A stretch of 64,000 bases of DNA from Roseovarius sp. (GCA_027493545.1 JAOSKR010000001.1:276001-340000); one strand, 5' to 3'. Shown: positions 46,716 through 57,079, numbered from the stretch's first letter. The notes: a model not told the origin generated them from the sequence alone. Program-made: numbers and translations.

Positions 46716-47476
46716 GCGCAACGGGAACCCGCCTGCATCTCGCGCATCACACCCCCGGCCTCAGCGTGCGGTCGCTGCGCAAGAGCTACAAGAAGCGGGT
46801 GGTGATTCGCGACGTCTCGCTCGAGATGGAGCAGGGCGAGGTGGTGGCGCTCCCGGGGCCCAACGGCTCGGGCAAGACCACGACGTTCTACGCCATCGCC
46901 GGGCTGATCTATCCCGAAGGCGGGCATGTGCTGATCGAGGGGCGCGACGTCACGCTGTTGCCGATGTACCGGCGCGCGCGGCTCGGCATCGGCTATCTGC
47001 CGCAGGAGATGTCGATCTTTCGCGGTCTCTCGGTCGAGGACAACATCATGGCGATCCTCGATATTTCCGAGCGCGACCGGCACAAGCGGCGCGAGCGGCT
47101 CGAGACGCTGCTGTCGGAATTCTCGATCGAGCATCTGCGCCGGGTACACGCTCTGGCGCTCTCGGGCGGCGAGCGAAGGCGGGTCGAGATCGCCCGCTGC
47201 CTGGCCGCGAACCCCAGATACCTGCTGCTCGACGAGCCCTTTGCCGGGGTCGATCCGATCTCGGTCGGCGATATCCGGCGTCTTGTCGCCGATCTGAAAA
47301 CCCGCGGCATCGGCGTCCTGATCACCGATCACAACGTCCGCGAGACGCTCGAGATCGTCGACCGCGCCTATATCCTGCACGACGGGCAGGTGCTGATGTC
47401 GGGCAGCCCGGACGAGGTGGTGGAAAACGAGAACGTCCGCCGCGTCTATCTCGGCGACAGCTTCCGGATTTTCTGA
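46712..47476 (+). CDS. lptB: LPS export ABC transporter ATP-binding protein LptB
   Basis: This 254-residue ATPase drives lipopolysaccharide extraction. It has the Walker A GPNGSGKTT, Q-loop LPQEMSIF, signature LSGGERRRVEIARCL, Walker B YLLLDEPFAGVDP and H-loop ITDHNVRETL. The residue before Walker A is Pro (ALPGPNGSGKTT) where Leu is usual. The ATG overlaps the lptA stop as ATGA. rpoN, which follows lptB in many proteobacteria, is absent here. Confidence 0.94.
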   Translation: MSATGTRLHLAHHTPGLSVRSLRKSYKKRVVIRDVSLEMEQGEVVALPGPNGSGKTTTFYAIAGLIYPEGGHVLIEGRDVTLLPMYRRARLGIGYLPQEMSIFRGLSVEDNIMAILDISERDRHKRRERLETLLSEFSIEHLRRVHALALSGGERRRVEIARCLAANPRYLLLDEPFAGVDPISVGDIRRLVADLKTRGIGVLITDHNVRETLEIVDRAYILHDGQVLMSGSPDEVVENENVRRVYLGDSFRIF

Positions 47477-47515
47477 CAGCAGCCCGGTCTCGCCCCGGGG
47501 CGCCGCCGATGATCA

Positions 47516-47544
47516 TTGACAAGTGAACGCGAAACGGCCGTAAT
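47516..47544 (+). promoter_or_regulatory. Candidate promoter of hpf-ptsN
   Basis: TTGACA at 47516-47521, a 17-base spacer and CGTAAT at 47539-47544 form a plausible sigma-70 promoter in the 242-base gap between lptB and hpf. Confidence 0.5.
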
Positions 47545-47718
47545 CGGTCCATGAGCTTCTGGTTTTCGCGCTTTCGTTTCCGCGGCTTCGCAATGTCGGA
47601 CCGAAATGAACCGTTACCAAACCGTTCCGGAAGACTTTCAGGATTTAACGGGTGGACCCCGATGCCGGGGCGCATGGCGCCGGCAGCCGGGCCACCGCGC
47701 CAGCTATGAGGAGGCATC

Positions 47719-48282
47719 ATGCGCTACAAGATAAGTGGAAAGCAGATCGACATAGGTGACGCCCTGAAAACCCGTGTGGAGGAGGAGCTTTCCAGTACCA
47801 TCGAGAAATACGCCGCGCGCCCGACCGACGCGCATGTGATTTTCTCCAGGACCGCCGGCCTGTTCTCCTGCGAGGCGGTCGTTCACCTCTCGACCGGGCT
47901 GACGGCGCAGGCCGGCGGCCAGGCGCACGAAATCCATTCCGCCTTCGACGCCTGCCGCGAAAAAATGGATAAGCAGCTGCGTCGCTACAAGCGCCGGCTG
48001 AAGGATCACTACCGGGCCCGGGCGGAACCGGTTGAACTCTCGGGCGCGTCCTCCTATATCCTCGCATCCGAAGCCGAGGGGGAGGATTCGGAGCCCGACA
48101 GCCTGCAGCCGATCATCGTCGCCGAGATGGAAACCACCATTCCATCGCTCTCGGTGGGCGAGGCGGTCATGCAAATGGAGCTTGCCGGTGCCCCGGTTCT
48201 GATCTTTCGAAACGAGGGAAAGAATGGGTTGAACGTGGTGTACCGGCGCGATGACGGTAACATCGGCTGGATCGACCCGTAA
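47719..48282 (+). CDS. hpf: Long-form ribosome hibernation-promoting factor
   Basis: This 187-residue protein has the N-terminal ribosome-binding domain (MRYKISGKQIDIGDALKTRV, with KMDKQLRRYKRRLKDHYRAR) and the C-terminal dimerisation domain (about 125-187: PIIVAEMETTIPSLSVGEAV, LIFRNEGKNGLNVVYRRDDG). The long form dimerises ribosomes in stationary phase. An AGGAGG site lies just upstream. It is followed by ptsN 51 bases on. Confidence 0.94.
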   Translation: MRYKISGKQIDIGDALKTRVEEELSSTIEKYAARPTDAHVIFSRTAGLFSCEAVVHLSTGLTAQAGGQAHEIHSAFDACREKMDKQLRRYKRRLKDHYRARAEPVELSGASSYILASEAEGEDSEPDSLQPIIVAEMETTIPSLSVGEAVMQMELAGAPVLIFRNEGKNGLNVVYRRDDGNIGWIDP

Positions 48283-48333
48283 CAAGGGCCTGCCGGACGG
48301 CGCCGTCCGGGCAAGCCCACGGAGCAGGAATAG

Positions 48334-48798
48334 ATGGACATTGCCATGATCCTCAAACCAGAGGCCGTCAGAGTGTTGTCTGCGGTATCGAGCAAGAAGA
48401 GACTGTTCCAGGAGCTGGGCGCGATTGCCGAGGCTGCCTATGGCGTCAACCACACCGACGCCATCGACGCGCTGCAGGAGCGCGAAAGCCTCGGGCCGAC
48501 CGGCGTCGGCCGCGGCGTCGCGCTGCCCCATGCCCGCCTCGACGGGCTCGACCGCGTGGTCGGCGCGATGGTGCTCCTGGAAAAGCCGATCGGTTTCGAC
48601 GCCGTCGACCGCCAGCCGGTGGACCTGGTGTTCGCGCTCTTTGCCCCCAGCGACGCCGGGGTCGAGCATCTCAAGGCGCTGGCGCGGGTCTCGCGCACGC
48701 TGCGCGATCCGGCGCTTTGCGCCAAGCTGCGCTCGAACAAAGACCCCGCAACGCTCTATACCATCCTGACCGAAGCACAGGCGGTGAAGGCGGCCTGA
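48334..48798 (+). CDS. ptsN: PTS IIA-like nitrogen-regulatory protein
   Basis: This 154-residue EIIA-Ntr protein accepts phosphate from EI-Ntr/NPr and regulates nitrogen, potassium and phosphate responses. The phosphorylated His is in GVALPHARLDGL (about residue 66). Other family features are LQERESLGPTGVGRGVALPH and VDLVFALFAPSDAGVEHLKA. The hpf-ptsN pairing is standard. It is convergent with the sulfotransferase-like gene. Confidence 0.94.
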   Translation: MDIAMILKPEAVRVLSAVSSKKRLFQELGAIAEAAYGVNHTDAIDALQERESLGPTGVGRGVALPHARLDGLDRVVGAMVLLEKPIGFDAVDRQPVDLVFALFAPSDAGVEHLKALARVSRTLRDPALCAKLRSNKDPATLYTILTEAQAVKAA

Positions 48799-48816
48799 GG
48801 CGCGCCCGGCCCCGGA

Positions 48817-50243
48817 TCACCCCCAGGGACCGAACCCGAAGAGCACGTAATCGCGCTGATAGACGCGCGCGGCGACCCGTTCGATCTCGTCGTCGTAGAT
48901 TTCGGCCAGTGCCACCGGGCTGTCCGGGGGCGCGGGCGGGGCTGCGGGCGCCTCGGCAAGGCCCGCGGCGCGCGCCAGCTCGGGCAGTGCGCCGGACATC
49001 TCGTCCTCGCGGATCACCCGGTCGGGTATGGCGAACTGAGCCATCCCCTGCAACATCGCCGCCTGGCTGGCCCAGTGCGGATCGACGCGGATGCCGGTCT
49101 GCCCGGCGAGGTTGGCGCGCAGGAATTCCAGAAACGCGACAAAGGCCGCGCGATGGGCGGCAGGATCGTGGTCGGGGCCCGGCGCGCCCTCGGGGATCGG
49201 CAGCTTGTGGACGTTGCGCAGGGTCGCGCGAATCCTGGTGAACGCCCCCGGACCGTCATCGAGGATGCGGGCGCAGAACACTGCATGGGCGCGGGCCACC
49301 GGATGGCGCAGCACCGCAAAGCTGCGATGGCCGGGGCGGGCGCGCATCCACTGGCGCAACTCCTTCTGGCTCATCTGCGTGGGCAGCGTGTCGGGCGCGA
49401 CCCCGTCGAGTGCCGCCAGCCAAGCCGTCACCTCGGCTTCAGGGCCACCGCGCACCGGCATGAACAGCAGCGGCGCGCGCGCTCCGGTGACAAAGCCCGG
49501 CACCGCGGCGCCGCGGCGGGGCTCGAAATTCGGGGTCCGCGACAGATTGAAGCGGTCGAACCCGGCGAGCGCACGCTCCATCTCGCGAAAATTCGTCACC
49601 TTCTCCGACAACGGCGCCGGGTTCTGTTTCTTGAGCGAACCGTCGAGCTTTTCCAGCCGCTCCTCCGAGCCTAGGAACGCCGCCAGCCCGTTCATCACCG
49701 CGACATCCTGCAGATCCTCGTAGGCCGGGTAGAACGCCGTCTGCCCGGTCACCTGCAGCCGGTGCAGGATGCGTTCCTGAAAGCCTAGCAGGCTGGCGAC
49801 ATGGGTTTCGAATTCGGCCGCGTCAAAGCGGATACGGCTGTCCCGCCGGCGCTTGACGTTGGTCAGCTTCCACTGGCCCGTGGCCTGCGCGATCTTCCAA
49901 GACACATAGCTTTCGGCGGGGTTGCGCGTCAGCACGATCTTGGCGCAGCGCGGATCGTCGAGACAGATCGCCAGCGCCCGCGGGTCGTGGTCGTGAAAGA
50001 AGCGGAACCCCCCAGCCCCGGCCCGCTCGCGCGGATGGTGCGGATCAGCTGCAGCGGGTCGGCCTCGCGCATCGGCTGGGAGATGCCCAGAAGCTCAGTC
50101 TTGTTGGGGTAGCCGATGAAATACGGGTTGAATGCCTCGCCGTGGCAGTGAAAGCTCTCGAAGGCGTTGAGATTGGCCTCGAGAAAGTTCGACCCGGTGC
50201 GCATGTCCGCGAACACCACGAAATAGTCGAAGCGTTCCTCCAT
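48817..50243 (-). CDS. Sulfotransferase-like protein, frameshifted in a C-run
   Basis: The N-terminus MEERFDYFVVFADMRTGSNF has the PAPS 5'-phosphosulfate loop MRTGSNFLEANLNAF, and IVLTRNPAESYVSWKIA resembles the 3'-phosphate-binding motif, as in NodH/Stf0-type enzymes. One base is missing from the CCCCCC run 50008-50013; adding it joins GFRFFHDHDPRALAICLDD to the long second part. Repaired length is about 475 residues; the C-terminal half has no motif I recognise. It likely transfers sulfate to a glycan, given neighbouring glycosyltransferases and cysQ. Confidence 0.72.
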
Positions 50244-50249
50244 TCCGCG

Positions 50250-51950
50250 TTACCGCACCGGTAGGGTTTGGGTTTCGTGTGCTGCGGCTCGTTCTGATCC
50301 TGCGCCACCGGGAAATCGCCCATCAGGTAGGGGTGCATGCCCTGGTTCTTGAGGTTCTGCAGGAACTGGCCGAAGCCGGTGAGGTCGGCCATCCTGGGCA
50401 CCTCGGCCAGGCCGGTCTGGCTTTGCTTGCCGATCTCGTCGATGATGGTCTGCAACGGCTCCATCGGCGCCTCGATGAACTCCGCCAGCGTCCAGATGCG
50501 GATGCGCGCCTTGGCCCATTCCGAGCGCAGCGTGTCGAGATGCCTGCGCTCGGTGTGCTGCAGGCGCGCGGCCTCGTTGCGGATCTCCGAAAAGTTCTCG
50601 TTCGATCGGAAAAGCGGGATCGCCCAGGCACCCGAGATCACCGAAATCTGCGCGTTGGGGTCCTTGGCAATGTCCCATTCGATCTGCTCGATATGGTCGC
50701 GCGGCCCCATCTGAAAGCACTGCCGTTCGCCGCGGGTGTTCCAGATCAGGTTGGTCAGGAAGGCGCGCTTGTTGTAGTCGCGCAGCTCGGCGCTGTCGCA
50801 AAGCGCACCGTTCATCACGCTCTGCCCGTCCGAGAACTCGGCCCGCTCGGGCGCGAAGAGATGGCCATGCACCCGTGTCCCGGTCATCCGCGCCAGCCAG
50901 CTTTCGAAGTTCTCGAACAGGTCGCTGAAGCCCTCGAACACCGAATAGGGCGCGCAGGTCAGGCTGATTTCCCGCCCGCCCGCCGGAAACCGGCTTTGCA
51001 TGTAAAGCCCCGGCCGCCCCCGCGTGCGCCGCTCGACCGCCTTGGAGAATATGCGGTCGATCTTGCCGGGGTTGGGCTCGGTCCGTTTCATCGCGCTGTC
51101 CTGATCGGTCAGGAAGGCGTCATAAAGGCGTTCGGCAAACGGCCAGATCTTGCGCGCGACGAAACAGTCCGACCGCCGCAGCAGCTGGAGGTGATCGTCG
51201 TAGAAGATGTGCGGCTTGCCCCCGGTAGTCGAATTTCGACAGCGTGAGCGAGCGGCTTTCGATCCGCCGCGAATAGAGCCGCGACAGCGTCTGGAAATAG
51301 CTCTCGTCGGGGATCCAGACACGCCGGAAATAGCGATCATAGACCTGGCGGTCGGGATCTTCGAGGATGGCCGACAGGGTCTGGCGGGTCAGGCACCACC
51401 ACTGGCTGCCCATGTGCGGCACGATGCCATTGGGGATGTTGCGCCTGAACCCCACGCGGCGCTGCAATTCGACATACTTGTCAAAGAGGTAGCGGCGGCG
51501 GCGCCACGAGAACGGAAAGCGCAGGGTGAACCGTTCGTGGTCGAGCCCGCCAATCGTCCAGGGCACGTCCGCGGTGGTGGCGGACTCGATGAAATCCGTG
51601 GCCGGCCGCTCGGCCAGGTAGTCGATGAGTTCCTGCACCGGTCTCAGCGGCAGGCACGCCCCCGAGGCGAGATAGACGTGACGCACCTGAGGGAAATCGC
51701 GCAGCATCGTCTCGGCCGCTTCCTGCGTTGCCGCGACAAGGTTCCAGGTGCCCCATTCGCAACGGTGACGCCGCACGAAGCGGGTATCGGGCAGATCGGC
51801 GAGCGCGCGAACGAAGGCGTTGTAGGTTCCGGCCGGAACCGCGCGGTCGACGTGAAAGACGATCGGACAACCCGACGCCGCCCAGTGCCGCGCCACCTGT
51901 TCGGCACGGTCGAACGCGGTATGGACCAGCATGACGATGCCGACGCTCAT
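50250..51950 (-). CDS. GT14-like (core-2/I-branching type) glycosyltransferase, two frameshifts
   Basis: The N-terminal half (about residues 1-270) resembles beta-1,6-N-acetylglucosaminyltransferases: VGIVMLVHTAFDRAEQVARH, IVFHVDR, HVYLASGACLPLRPV, FIESATTADVPWTIGGLDHE, GSQWWCLTRQTLSAIL and WIPDESYFQTL. After removing one surplus base in CCCCC 51219-51223 it continues as YRGKPHIFYDDHLQLLRRSD into a C-terminal domain of unknown function. A missing base near 50264-50266 would place the stop at 50250, seven bases before the next gene. The repaired length is about 566 residues. It likely adds branching sugars to an exopolysaccharide. Confidence 0.75.
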
Positions 51951-51969
51951 GCCTTTTCCGCCCCCTCGC

Positions 51970-52980
51970 TCACGCCCAGTTACCCTTGGACATCAGGCCC
52001 AGTATCTCTAATTGTCGCCAGTTTATATATTTTTCCGACCAATTGCACCAAAGCTCTGGATTCTGGTTGATTATTTCAGCGTAGGCCCGGTATTCGACGC
52101 TCCCGGAATAATGCTGCCTGCGCTGCAATTCCTCCTGCGCCTTGATGGTGAACGTGTCGAGGAACTTGGTATGCAGGAGCATGCCGCTGGCGTGCTCGCC
52201 GCCCCACTGGTCGTAGGTCAGGTTCAGTCCCCGCGGCAGCAGCGTGTGGGTCGAGCTGACATAGGCATAGCGCCGGTTCCACTTGACCAGCGGTATCTTG
52301 TTGAGCGCCGGCGCCTGTTTGGGCCGGTCGGGAAAGAAGACGCGGGCGCGCGGGCCGCCCTGGATCCAGAGGTTCCAGTACGACGGATTGCGCCTGATCA
52401 TGTAGTTGCCGGGGTCGAACCAGGCCGCGATCTCGATCGGGTCCTGGCCGGGGCGGTAGGGCACCGCATCGATCCGCCCCTTGGGGTACATGTCGAGCAG
52501 CATCGCCGAGAAGGACCGCACCCCCGACACATCGAGCCAGTCGGTGAGCGCACGGATTGGACGGGTGTCGCAGAACGGATAGACGAAAAGTTCGTCGGGA
52601 TCGACCACCAGCGTCCAGTGCCCGTGCCCGTGGCGGCGTTGCAGCCAGTTCAGCCAGTCGACGCCGAAGCGCGAGCGCCTGTAGCTGGCGCGGGTGGTCC
52701 AGACCGAAACATCGGACTGGCCGGCGAGATACTCGCGCCCGCCATCGTCGCTGTGGTTGTCGACCATCAGGAAATGGCCCACCCCGAGCTTGCGGTAATA
52801 CTCCAGGAAATAGGGCAGGCGGACGTGCTCGTTGCGAAAGGTGGAAAACAGCAGGATGTCGCCGGGCCGGATGGTGCCGGTGCGGTCGCGCACGGGGGCA
52901 AGCGAGAAATGCTTGCGGTACGCCCGGATGTGGGCGCGTTTGCGCCGCAGCCGCATGATATAGGATTGTCGAAGGCTCAC
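51970..52980 (-). CDS. Glycosyltransferase family 2-like protein, paralogue 1
   Basis: This 336-residue protein of the GT2_4/GT92-like group starts with a basic helix, then DILLFSTFRNEHVRLPYFLE, FLMVDNHSDDGGREYLAG, WTLVVDPDELFVYPFCDTRP with the DxD-like motif, and FSAMLLDMYPKGR. It ends NWRQLEILGLMSKGNWA, almost the same as paralogue 2. The C-terminal 25 codons are AT-rich compared with the rest. The GTG at 52980 is the chosen start; an ATG at 52956 is possible. Confidence 0.82.
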   Translation of the reverse strand: MSLRQSYIMRLRRKRAHIRAYRKHFSLAPVRDRTGTIRPGDILLFSTFRNEHVRLPYFLEYYRKLGVGHFLMVDNHSDDGGREYLAGQSDVSVWTTRASYRRSRFGVDWLNWLQRRHGHGHWTLVVDPDELFVYPFCDTRPIRALTDWLDVSGVRSFSAMLLDMYPKGRIDAVPYRPGQDPIEIAAWFDPGNYMIRRNPSYWNLWIQGGPRARVFFPDRPKQAPALNKIPLVKWNRRYAYVSSTHTLLPRGLNLTYDQWGGEHASGMLLHTKFLDTFTIKAQEELQRRQHYSGSVEYRAYAEIINQNPELWCNWSEKYINWRQLEILGLMSKGNWA

Positions 52981-53167
52981 CCTGTCCCGCCCCGCTGTTG
53001 CGCCCGTTCGGGCTCCGAGATTACGCCGCGTTGGTTAACACATGCCTCTCCACCGGCGGTCCGTCCGTCGCGTGGCGCCCGCGCGGTCGCAGTTTCCAAC
53101 ATCCTGGCACGGATCAGCATAAACCCGCCGGCGGGGTTGGCAACAACGCACGGGACGCACGCGGCCG

Positions 53168-54163
53168 TCATACCCAGTTGCCCCGCGACATCAGCCCCAT
53201 CGCCTCGAGCTGGCGCCAGCCGGTCAGGCGGCTCGAATGCTCGCACCAGAGGTCGGGGTCGGCGGCGAGCGCGTCATAATAGGCGTCATAAAGCCGGCTG
53301 TTGGCGAAATGCTCGCGTCGCGCCTTTTCCTCGACCGACTTGGCGATGATCTCGGGCAGGAACTTGGTGTGCAGGAGCACGCCCGAAATCATCTCGCCAC
53401 CCTGATCGTCGTAGACCCGGTTGAGGTGGCGCGGCAACAGCGCGTGGGTGGAATTCACGTAAGCATAGCGCCAGTGCCACTTGACCAGCGGCACCTTGTT
53501 CATCGTCGGTGCCCGTCGCGGCTGGGCGGCAAAAAAACAGCGCGCCCGCACGCCCCCCTGTATCCAGAGACTGTGCAACTGTTCCTGCCGTCTGATGGTA
53601 TAGTTGCCACGATCGAACCAGCACAGCGTCCTGAGCGGGTCGTCGCCGGGCCGGTAGGTCTGCGCACCGAGCGGCCCCTTGGGATAGAGGTCGAGCATCA
53701 AGGCCCCGAACGAGTGCCGGCCGGTCCGTTCGAGCCAGCTGGTCAGCGCCGGCAGCGGCCTTGTGTCGTGGTGCGGATAGATCAGGATTTCGTCGGCATC
53801 GAGCATCAGGCACCAGTGGCCATGCGCATATTGCGATTGCAGCCACGTCAGCCAGTCGAGCCCGAAGCGCGACAGCCGGTAGCTGTGGGGTGTCGACCAC
53901 AGCGACACATCCGGTTGCCGCGCCAGATAATCAGCCGTGCCATCAATGCTGCAATTGTCGACAAAGAGGAAATGCGCCACCCCGAGCCTGCGGTGATGAT
54001 CCAGAAAGAACGGCAGCCGCGCGCGTTCGTTGCGCACGCTCGATACCGCCAGGATGTCGTCGCGGGCAATCCGGGCGGTGCGGTCGATCACCGCGCGCAT
54101 CTGGCGGCGCTTGCGCAGCGCGCGGAAGAGCAGCCGCCGGCGCTTCCAGCGCAGCCTGTACAT
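53168..54163 (-). CDS. Glycosyltransferase family 2-like protein, paralogue 2
   Basis: This 331-residue protein is a tandem paralogue of the gene at 51970-52980, sharing RNERARLPFFLDHHRRLGVA, HFLFVDNCSIDGTADYLARQ, WCLMLDADEILIYPHHDTRP, LMLDLYPKGPLGAQTYRPGD and RQLEAMGLMSRGNWV. The start at 54163 (MYRLRWKRRR) has GAGG nine bases upstream; an ATG at 54190 is also in frame. It is likely a transferase for the same glycan, with its own acceptor. Confidence 0.82.
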   Translation of the reverse strand: MYRLRWKRRRLLFRALRKRRQMRAVIDRTARIARDDILAVSSVRNERARLPFFLDHHRRLGVAHFLFVDNCSIDGTADYLARQPDVSLWSTPHSYRLSRFGLDWLTWLQSQYAHGHWCLMLDADEILIYPHHDTRPLPALTSWLERTGRHSFGALMLDLYPKGPLGAQTYRPGDDPLRTLCWFDRGNYTIRRQEQLHSLWIQGGVRARCFFAAQPRRAPTMNKVPLVKWHWRYAYVNSTHALLPRHLNRVYDDQGGEMISGVLLHTKFLPEIIAKSVEEKARREHFANSRLYDAYYDALAADPDLWCEHSSRLTGWRQLEAMGLMSRGNWV

Positions 54164-54234
54164 GATCGCCGCCTCTGCCCGCCAGCCCATCGCGCCCGGT
54201 AACCGTTTCTGCCGCTTGTGAACCAGAGTCGGGT

Positions 54235-55218
54235 CTATCTGTCGTAATGTCCAGTCCGGTGCCAGGCCCAGGCATCGGCGATCATCTGCGCCAGGGTCGA
54301 GCGGCCGGGCGTCCAGCCCAGTTCGGCCGCCGCGCGCGACGAGCCCGACACCAGCCTGGTGCAGTCGCCGGGGCGGCGCGCGCCCTCGATCACCGGTACC
54401 TTGCGACGGGTCGCGGCCTCGGCGTGGGCGATCACCTCGCGCACCGAAAAGCCGGCGCCGGTGCCGAGGTTGAAAACCCGGCTCTCGCGCCCCGCCTCGA
54501 GCCAGCGCAGCCCCAGCAGATGCGCCTCGACGAGGTCCATCACATGCACGTAGTCGCGGATACAGGTGCCATCGGGGGTATCGTAATCGCTGCCGAAGAT
54601 CGTGAGCGCATCGCGCCGGCCGTCGATGGCGTCGAGCACCAGCGGCACCAGATGCGTCTCGGGGCGGTGGAACTCACCGACCTCGCCGCCGGGATCGGCG
54701 CCGGCGACGTTGAAATACCGGAAGGTGACGTGGCGCAGCCCGTGCGCGGCCTGAAAATCGCGCAGCATGTCCTCGATCGCGCGCTTGGAGGCGGCATAGG
54801 GGTTGACCGGCGCCAGCGCGCAGTCCTCGTCAAGCACCACGCCGTCCTGTTCGCCGTAGACCGCACAGGTCGAGGAAAAGACGATGTCGAGACAGCCGGC
54901 ATCGACCGCCGCCTGAAAAAGCGTGGCGCTGCCGGCGACATTGTTGAGCCAATAGGAGCCGGGGTCGCGCATGCTTTCGCCGACCTGGCTCAGCGCGGCA
55001 AAATGCATGATCGCGGCGGGGCGCCAGACGGCAAGGACCTGATCGAGCCGCTCGCGGTCACGCAGATCGCCCCGCTCGAATGGTCCGAACTTCACCGCCT
55101 CCTCCCAGCCGGTGCAGAGGTTGTCATAGGTGATCGGCGTATAGCCGGCATCCTTGAGCACCTTGCAGGCGTGAGAGCCGATATAGCCGGCGCCGCCGGT
55201 GACGAGGATATTGGTCAC
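54235..55218 (-). CDS. galE: UDP-glucose 4-epimerase
   Basis: This 327-residue extended SDR enzyme interconverts UDP-glucose and UDP-galactose. It has the NAD loop VTGGAGYIGSHACKVLKDAG, FAALSQVGESMRDPGSYWLN, FSSTCAVYGEQDGV, the catalytic Tyr-Lys NPYAASKRAIEDML, and RDYVHVMDLVEAHLLGL. It lies 16 bases after galU on the same strand, so the pair supplies UDP-sugars for the glycan cluster. Confidence 0.94.
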   Translation of the reverse strand: MTNILVTGGAGYIGSHACKVLKDAGYTPITYDNLCTGWEEAVKFGPFERGDLRDRERLDQVLAVWRPAAIMHFAALSQVGESMRDPGSYWLNNVAGSATLFQAAVDAGCLDIVFSSTCAVYGEQDGVVLDEDCALAPVNPYAASKRAIEDMLRDFQAAHGLRHVTFRYFNVAGADPGGEVGEFHRPETHLVPLVLDAIDGRRDALTIFGSDYDTPDGTCIRDYVHVMDLVEAHLLGLRWLEAGRESRVFNLGTGAGFSVREVIAHAEAATRRKVPVIEGARRPGDCTRLVSGSSRAAAELGWTPGRSTLAQMIADAWAWHRTGHYDR

Positions 55219-55234
55219 GCCGTCGCCCCCGCGG

Positions 55235-56128
55235 TCACTGCGCCGCCTTTTCCGCGTGGACGATGTCGTTCAGGAACGCCCACAGATCGTCGCGCAGCTC
55301 GGGCCGCGCAAGTGCAAAGGCGACGGTCGCCTGCAGGTAGCCCGATTTCGAGCCGCAATCGAAGCGCTGCCCCTCGAAGCGGAAGCCATAGACCTCTTCG
55401 CCGGCGTCGCGGGCATCGGCGATGGCGTCGGTCAGCTGGATCTCGCCGCCCGCGCCGGTGCGCTTGCGGTTGAGCATCTGCAGCACCTTCGGGGTCAGGA
55501 TGTAGCGGCCGATCACCGCGAGGTTCGAGGGCGCCTCGCCGTGGGCCGGCTTTTCCACCAGTCCCTTGGTCGAAACGATGCGGCCCATGTCCTCCTTGAT
55601 GTCGAGGATGCCGTATGACGACGCCTTTTCCGGCGGCACCTCCATCGCGGCGACGAAGTTGCCCGGGGTTTTCTCGAACGCCTCGACCATCTGCGCCAGA
55701 CAGGGCTTTTCGGCCGCGATGATGTCGTCGGGCAGGATCACCGCGAAGGGTTCGTTGCCGATCAGGCGGCGCGCGCACCAGACCGCGTGCCCCAGCCCCA
55801 GCGGCTTGTGCTGGCGCATATAGGCGATCTCGCCGCTTTCCATGTCGGTGCTCCTGAGCAGCTCCAGAAGCTCGGTCTTGCCCTTGCGGCGCAGCTCCTG
55901 CTCGAGCTGCGGGGCGTTGTCGAAATAATCTTCCAGTGCGCCCTTGCCGCGCGAGGTGACAAAGATGAACTCCTTGATACCGGCGGCGCGGGCCTCGTCG
56001 ATGGCGTATTGCACCAGCGGGCGGTCGACCAGCGTCATGATTTCCTTGGGCACCGATTTGGTCGCCGGCAGAAACCTTGTGCCCAGCCCCGCCACCGGAA
56101 AGATCGCCTTGGTCACCCGTTTACGCAT
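55235..56128 (-). CDS. galU: UTP--glucose-1-phosphate uridylyltransferase
   Basis: This 297-residue nucleotidyltransferase makes UDP-glucose. It shows KAIFPVAGLGTRFLPATKSV, PKEIMTLVDRPLVQYAIDEA, VTSRGKGALEDYFDN, LGLGHAVWCARRLIGNEPFA, ILPDDIIA and GGEIQLTDAIADARDAGEEV. The ATG at 56128 follows GAGG eight bases upstream; another ATG at 56137 is less well placed. Confidence 0.94.
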   Translation of the reverse strand: MRKRVTKAIFPVAGLGTRFLPATKSVPKEIMTLVDRPLVQYAIDEARAAGIKEFIFVTSRGKGALEDYFDNAPQLEQELRRKGKTELLELLRSTDMESGEIAYMRQHKPLGLGHAVWCARRLIGNEPFAVILPDDIIAAEKPCLAQMVEAFEKTPGNFVAAMEVPPEKASSYGILDIKEDMGRIVSTKGLVEKPAHGEAPSNLAVIGRYILTPKVLQMLNRKRTGAGGEIQLTDAIADARDAGEEVYGFRFEGQRFDCGSKSGYLQATVAFALARPELRDDLWAFLNDIVHAEKAAQ

Positions 56129-56282
56129 GGTCCGCACCTCGTACTGCCCGTTTCATCGGCTGATACACGATTTCCGCGCGACGTGCATCGGTCTGCGGTG
56201 GTTTCTTTCGCATGATTGCAGAAAAACACTCGCCCGCGAATCGATCTGCCAGAGCGGCCCGGGCCGGGTCACTGGCCGGGTT

Positions 56283-57079
56283 TCAGGCCATGCCCATCTG
56301 CCGCATCATCGTCTCGATCCGGGCCACATCCTCGGGGTTGTTGAGCTCCCAGAAGCTGCGGCCACGGGCCTCGACCTCGACGCAGAGCACCGCGCGCCCG
56401 TTTTCGAGAAACCGCAGCTGTTCCAGCCCCTCGAGCCGCTCGAGCGGGCCCGCCGGCCAGCCCGGATAGGCGGCAAGCGCCTCCGCACGGCAGGCATAGA
56501 CGCCGACATGGTGAAAGACCGGCGTGCGTTCATCATCACCGAAAAGGCGTCCGGTAAAGGGGATCACTTCCTTGGAAAAATAGAGCGCGTGACGGTTGGC
56601 GGCAAAGACTGCCGTGGTGCCGCCGACGCGGCCCGCCGCGCGATCCTCGAGAAAGCCGCGATGCGCGGCGCCATTGCAGGCCAGAACCGGTGTCGCCATC
56701 CCGGCGGACGGATCGGCGCGCAGCCCCGCGATCAGATCCTCGACAAACCAGGGCGGCGTCAGCGGCGCATCGCCCTGAAGGTTGACCACGATCCCGTAAC
56801 CGCCGCCCAGTGCCGCGTGCGCCTCGGCGCAGCGTTCGGTGCCATTGCGGCAATCCCCTGAGGTCATCACCACCTCGGCGCCGAAACCGCGCGCCGCCTC
56901 GGCGATGCGCCCGTCATCGGTGGCGATCACCACCCGGTCGATCCCGTCGACGGCGCGGGCCGCCTCCCAGCTGCGGCGGATGAGGCTCTTGGCCTCGCCG
57001 GTGGCGCCGGTCAGCTCGACCAGCGGCTTGCCGGGATAGCGGGTCGAGGCATGACGCGCGGGAATGACGATGAGAACGC

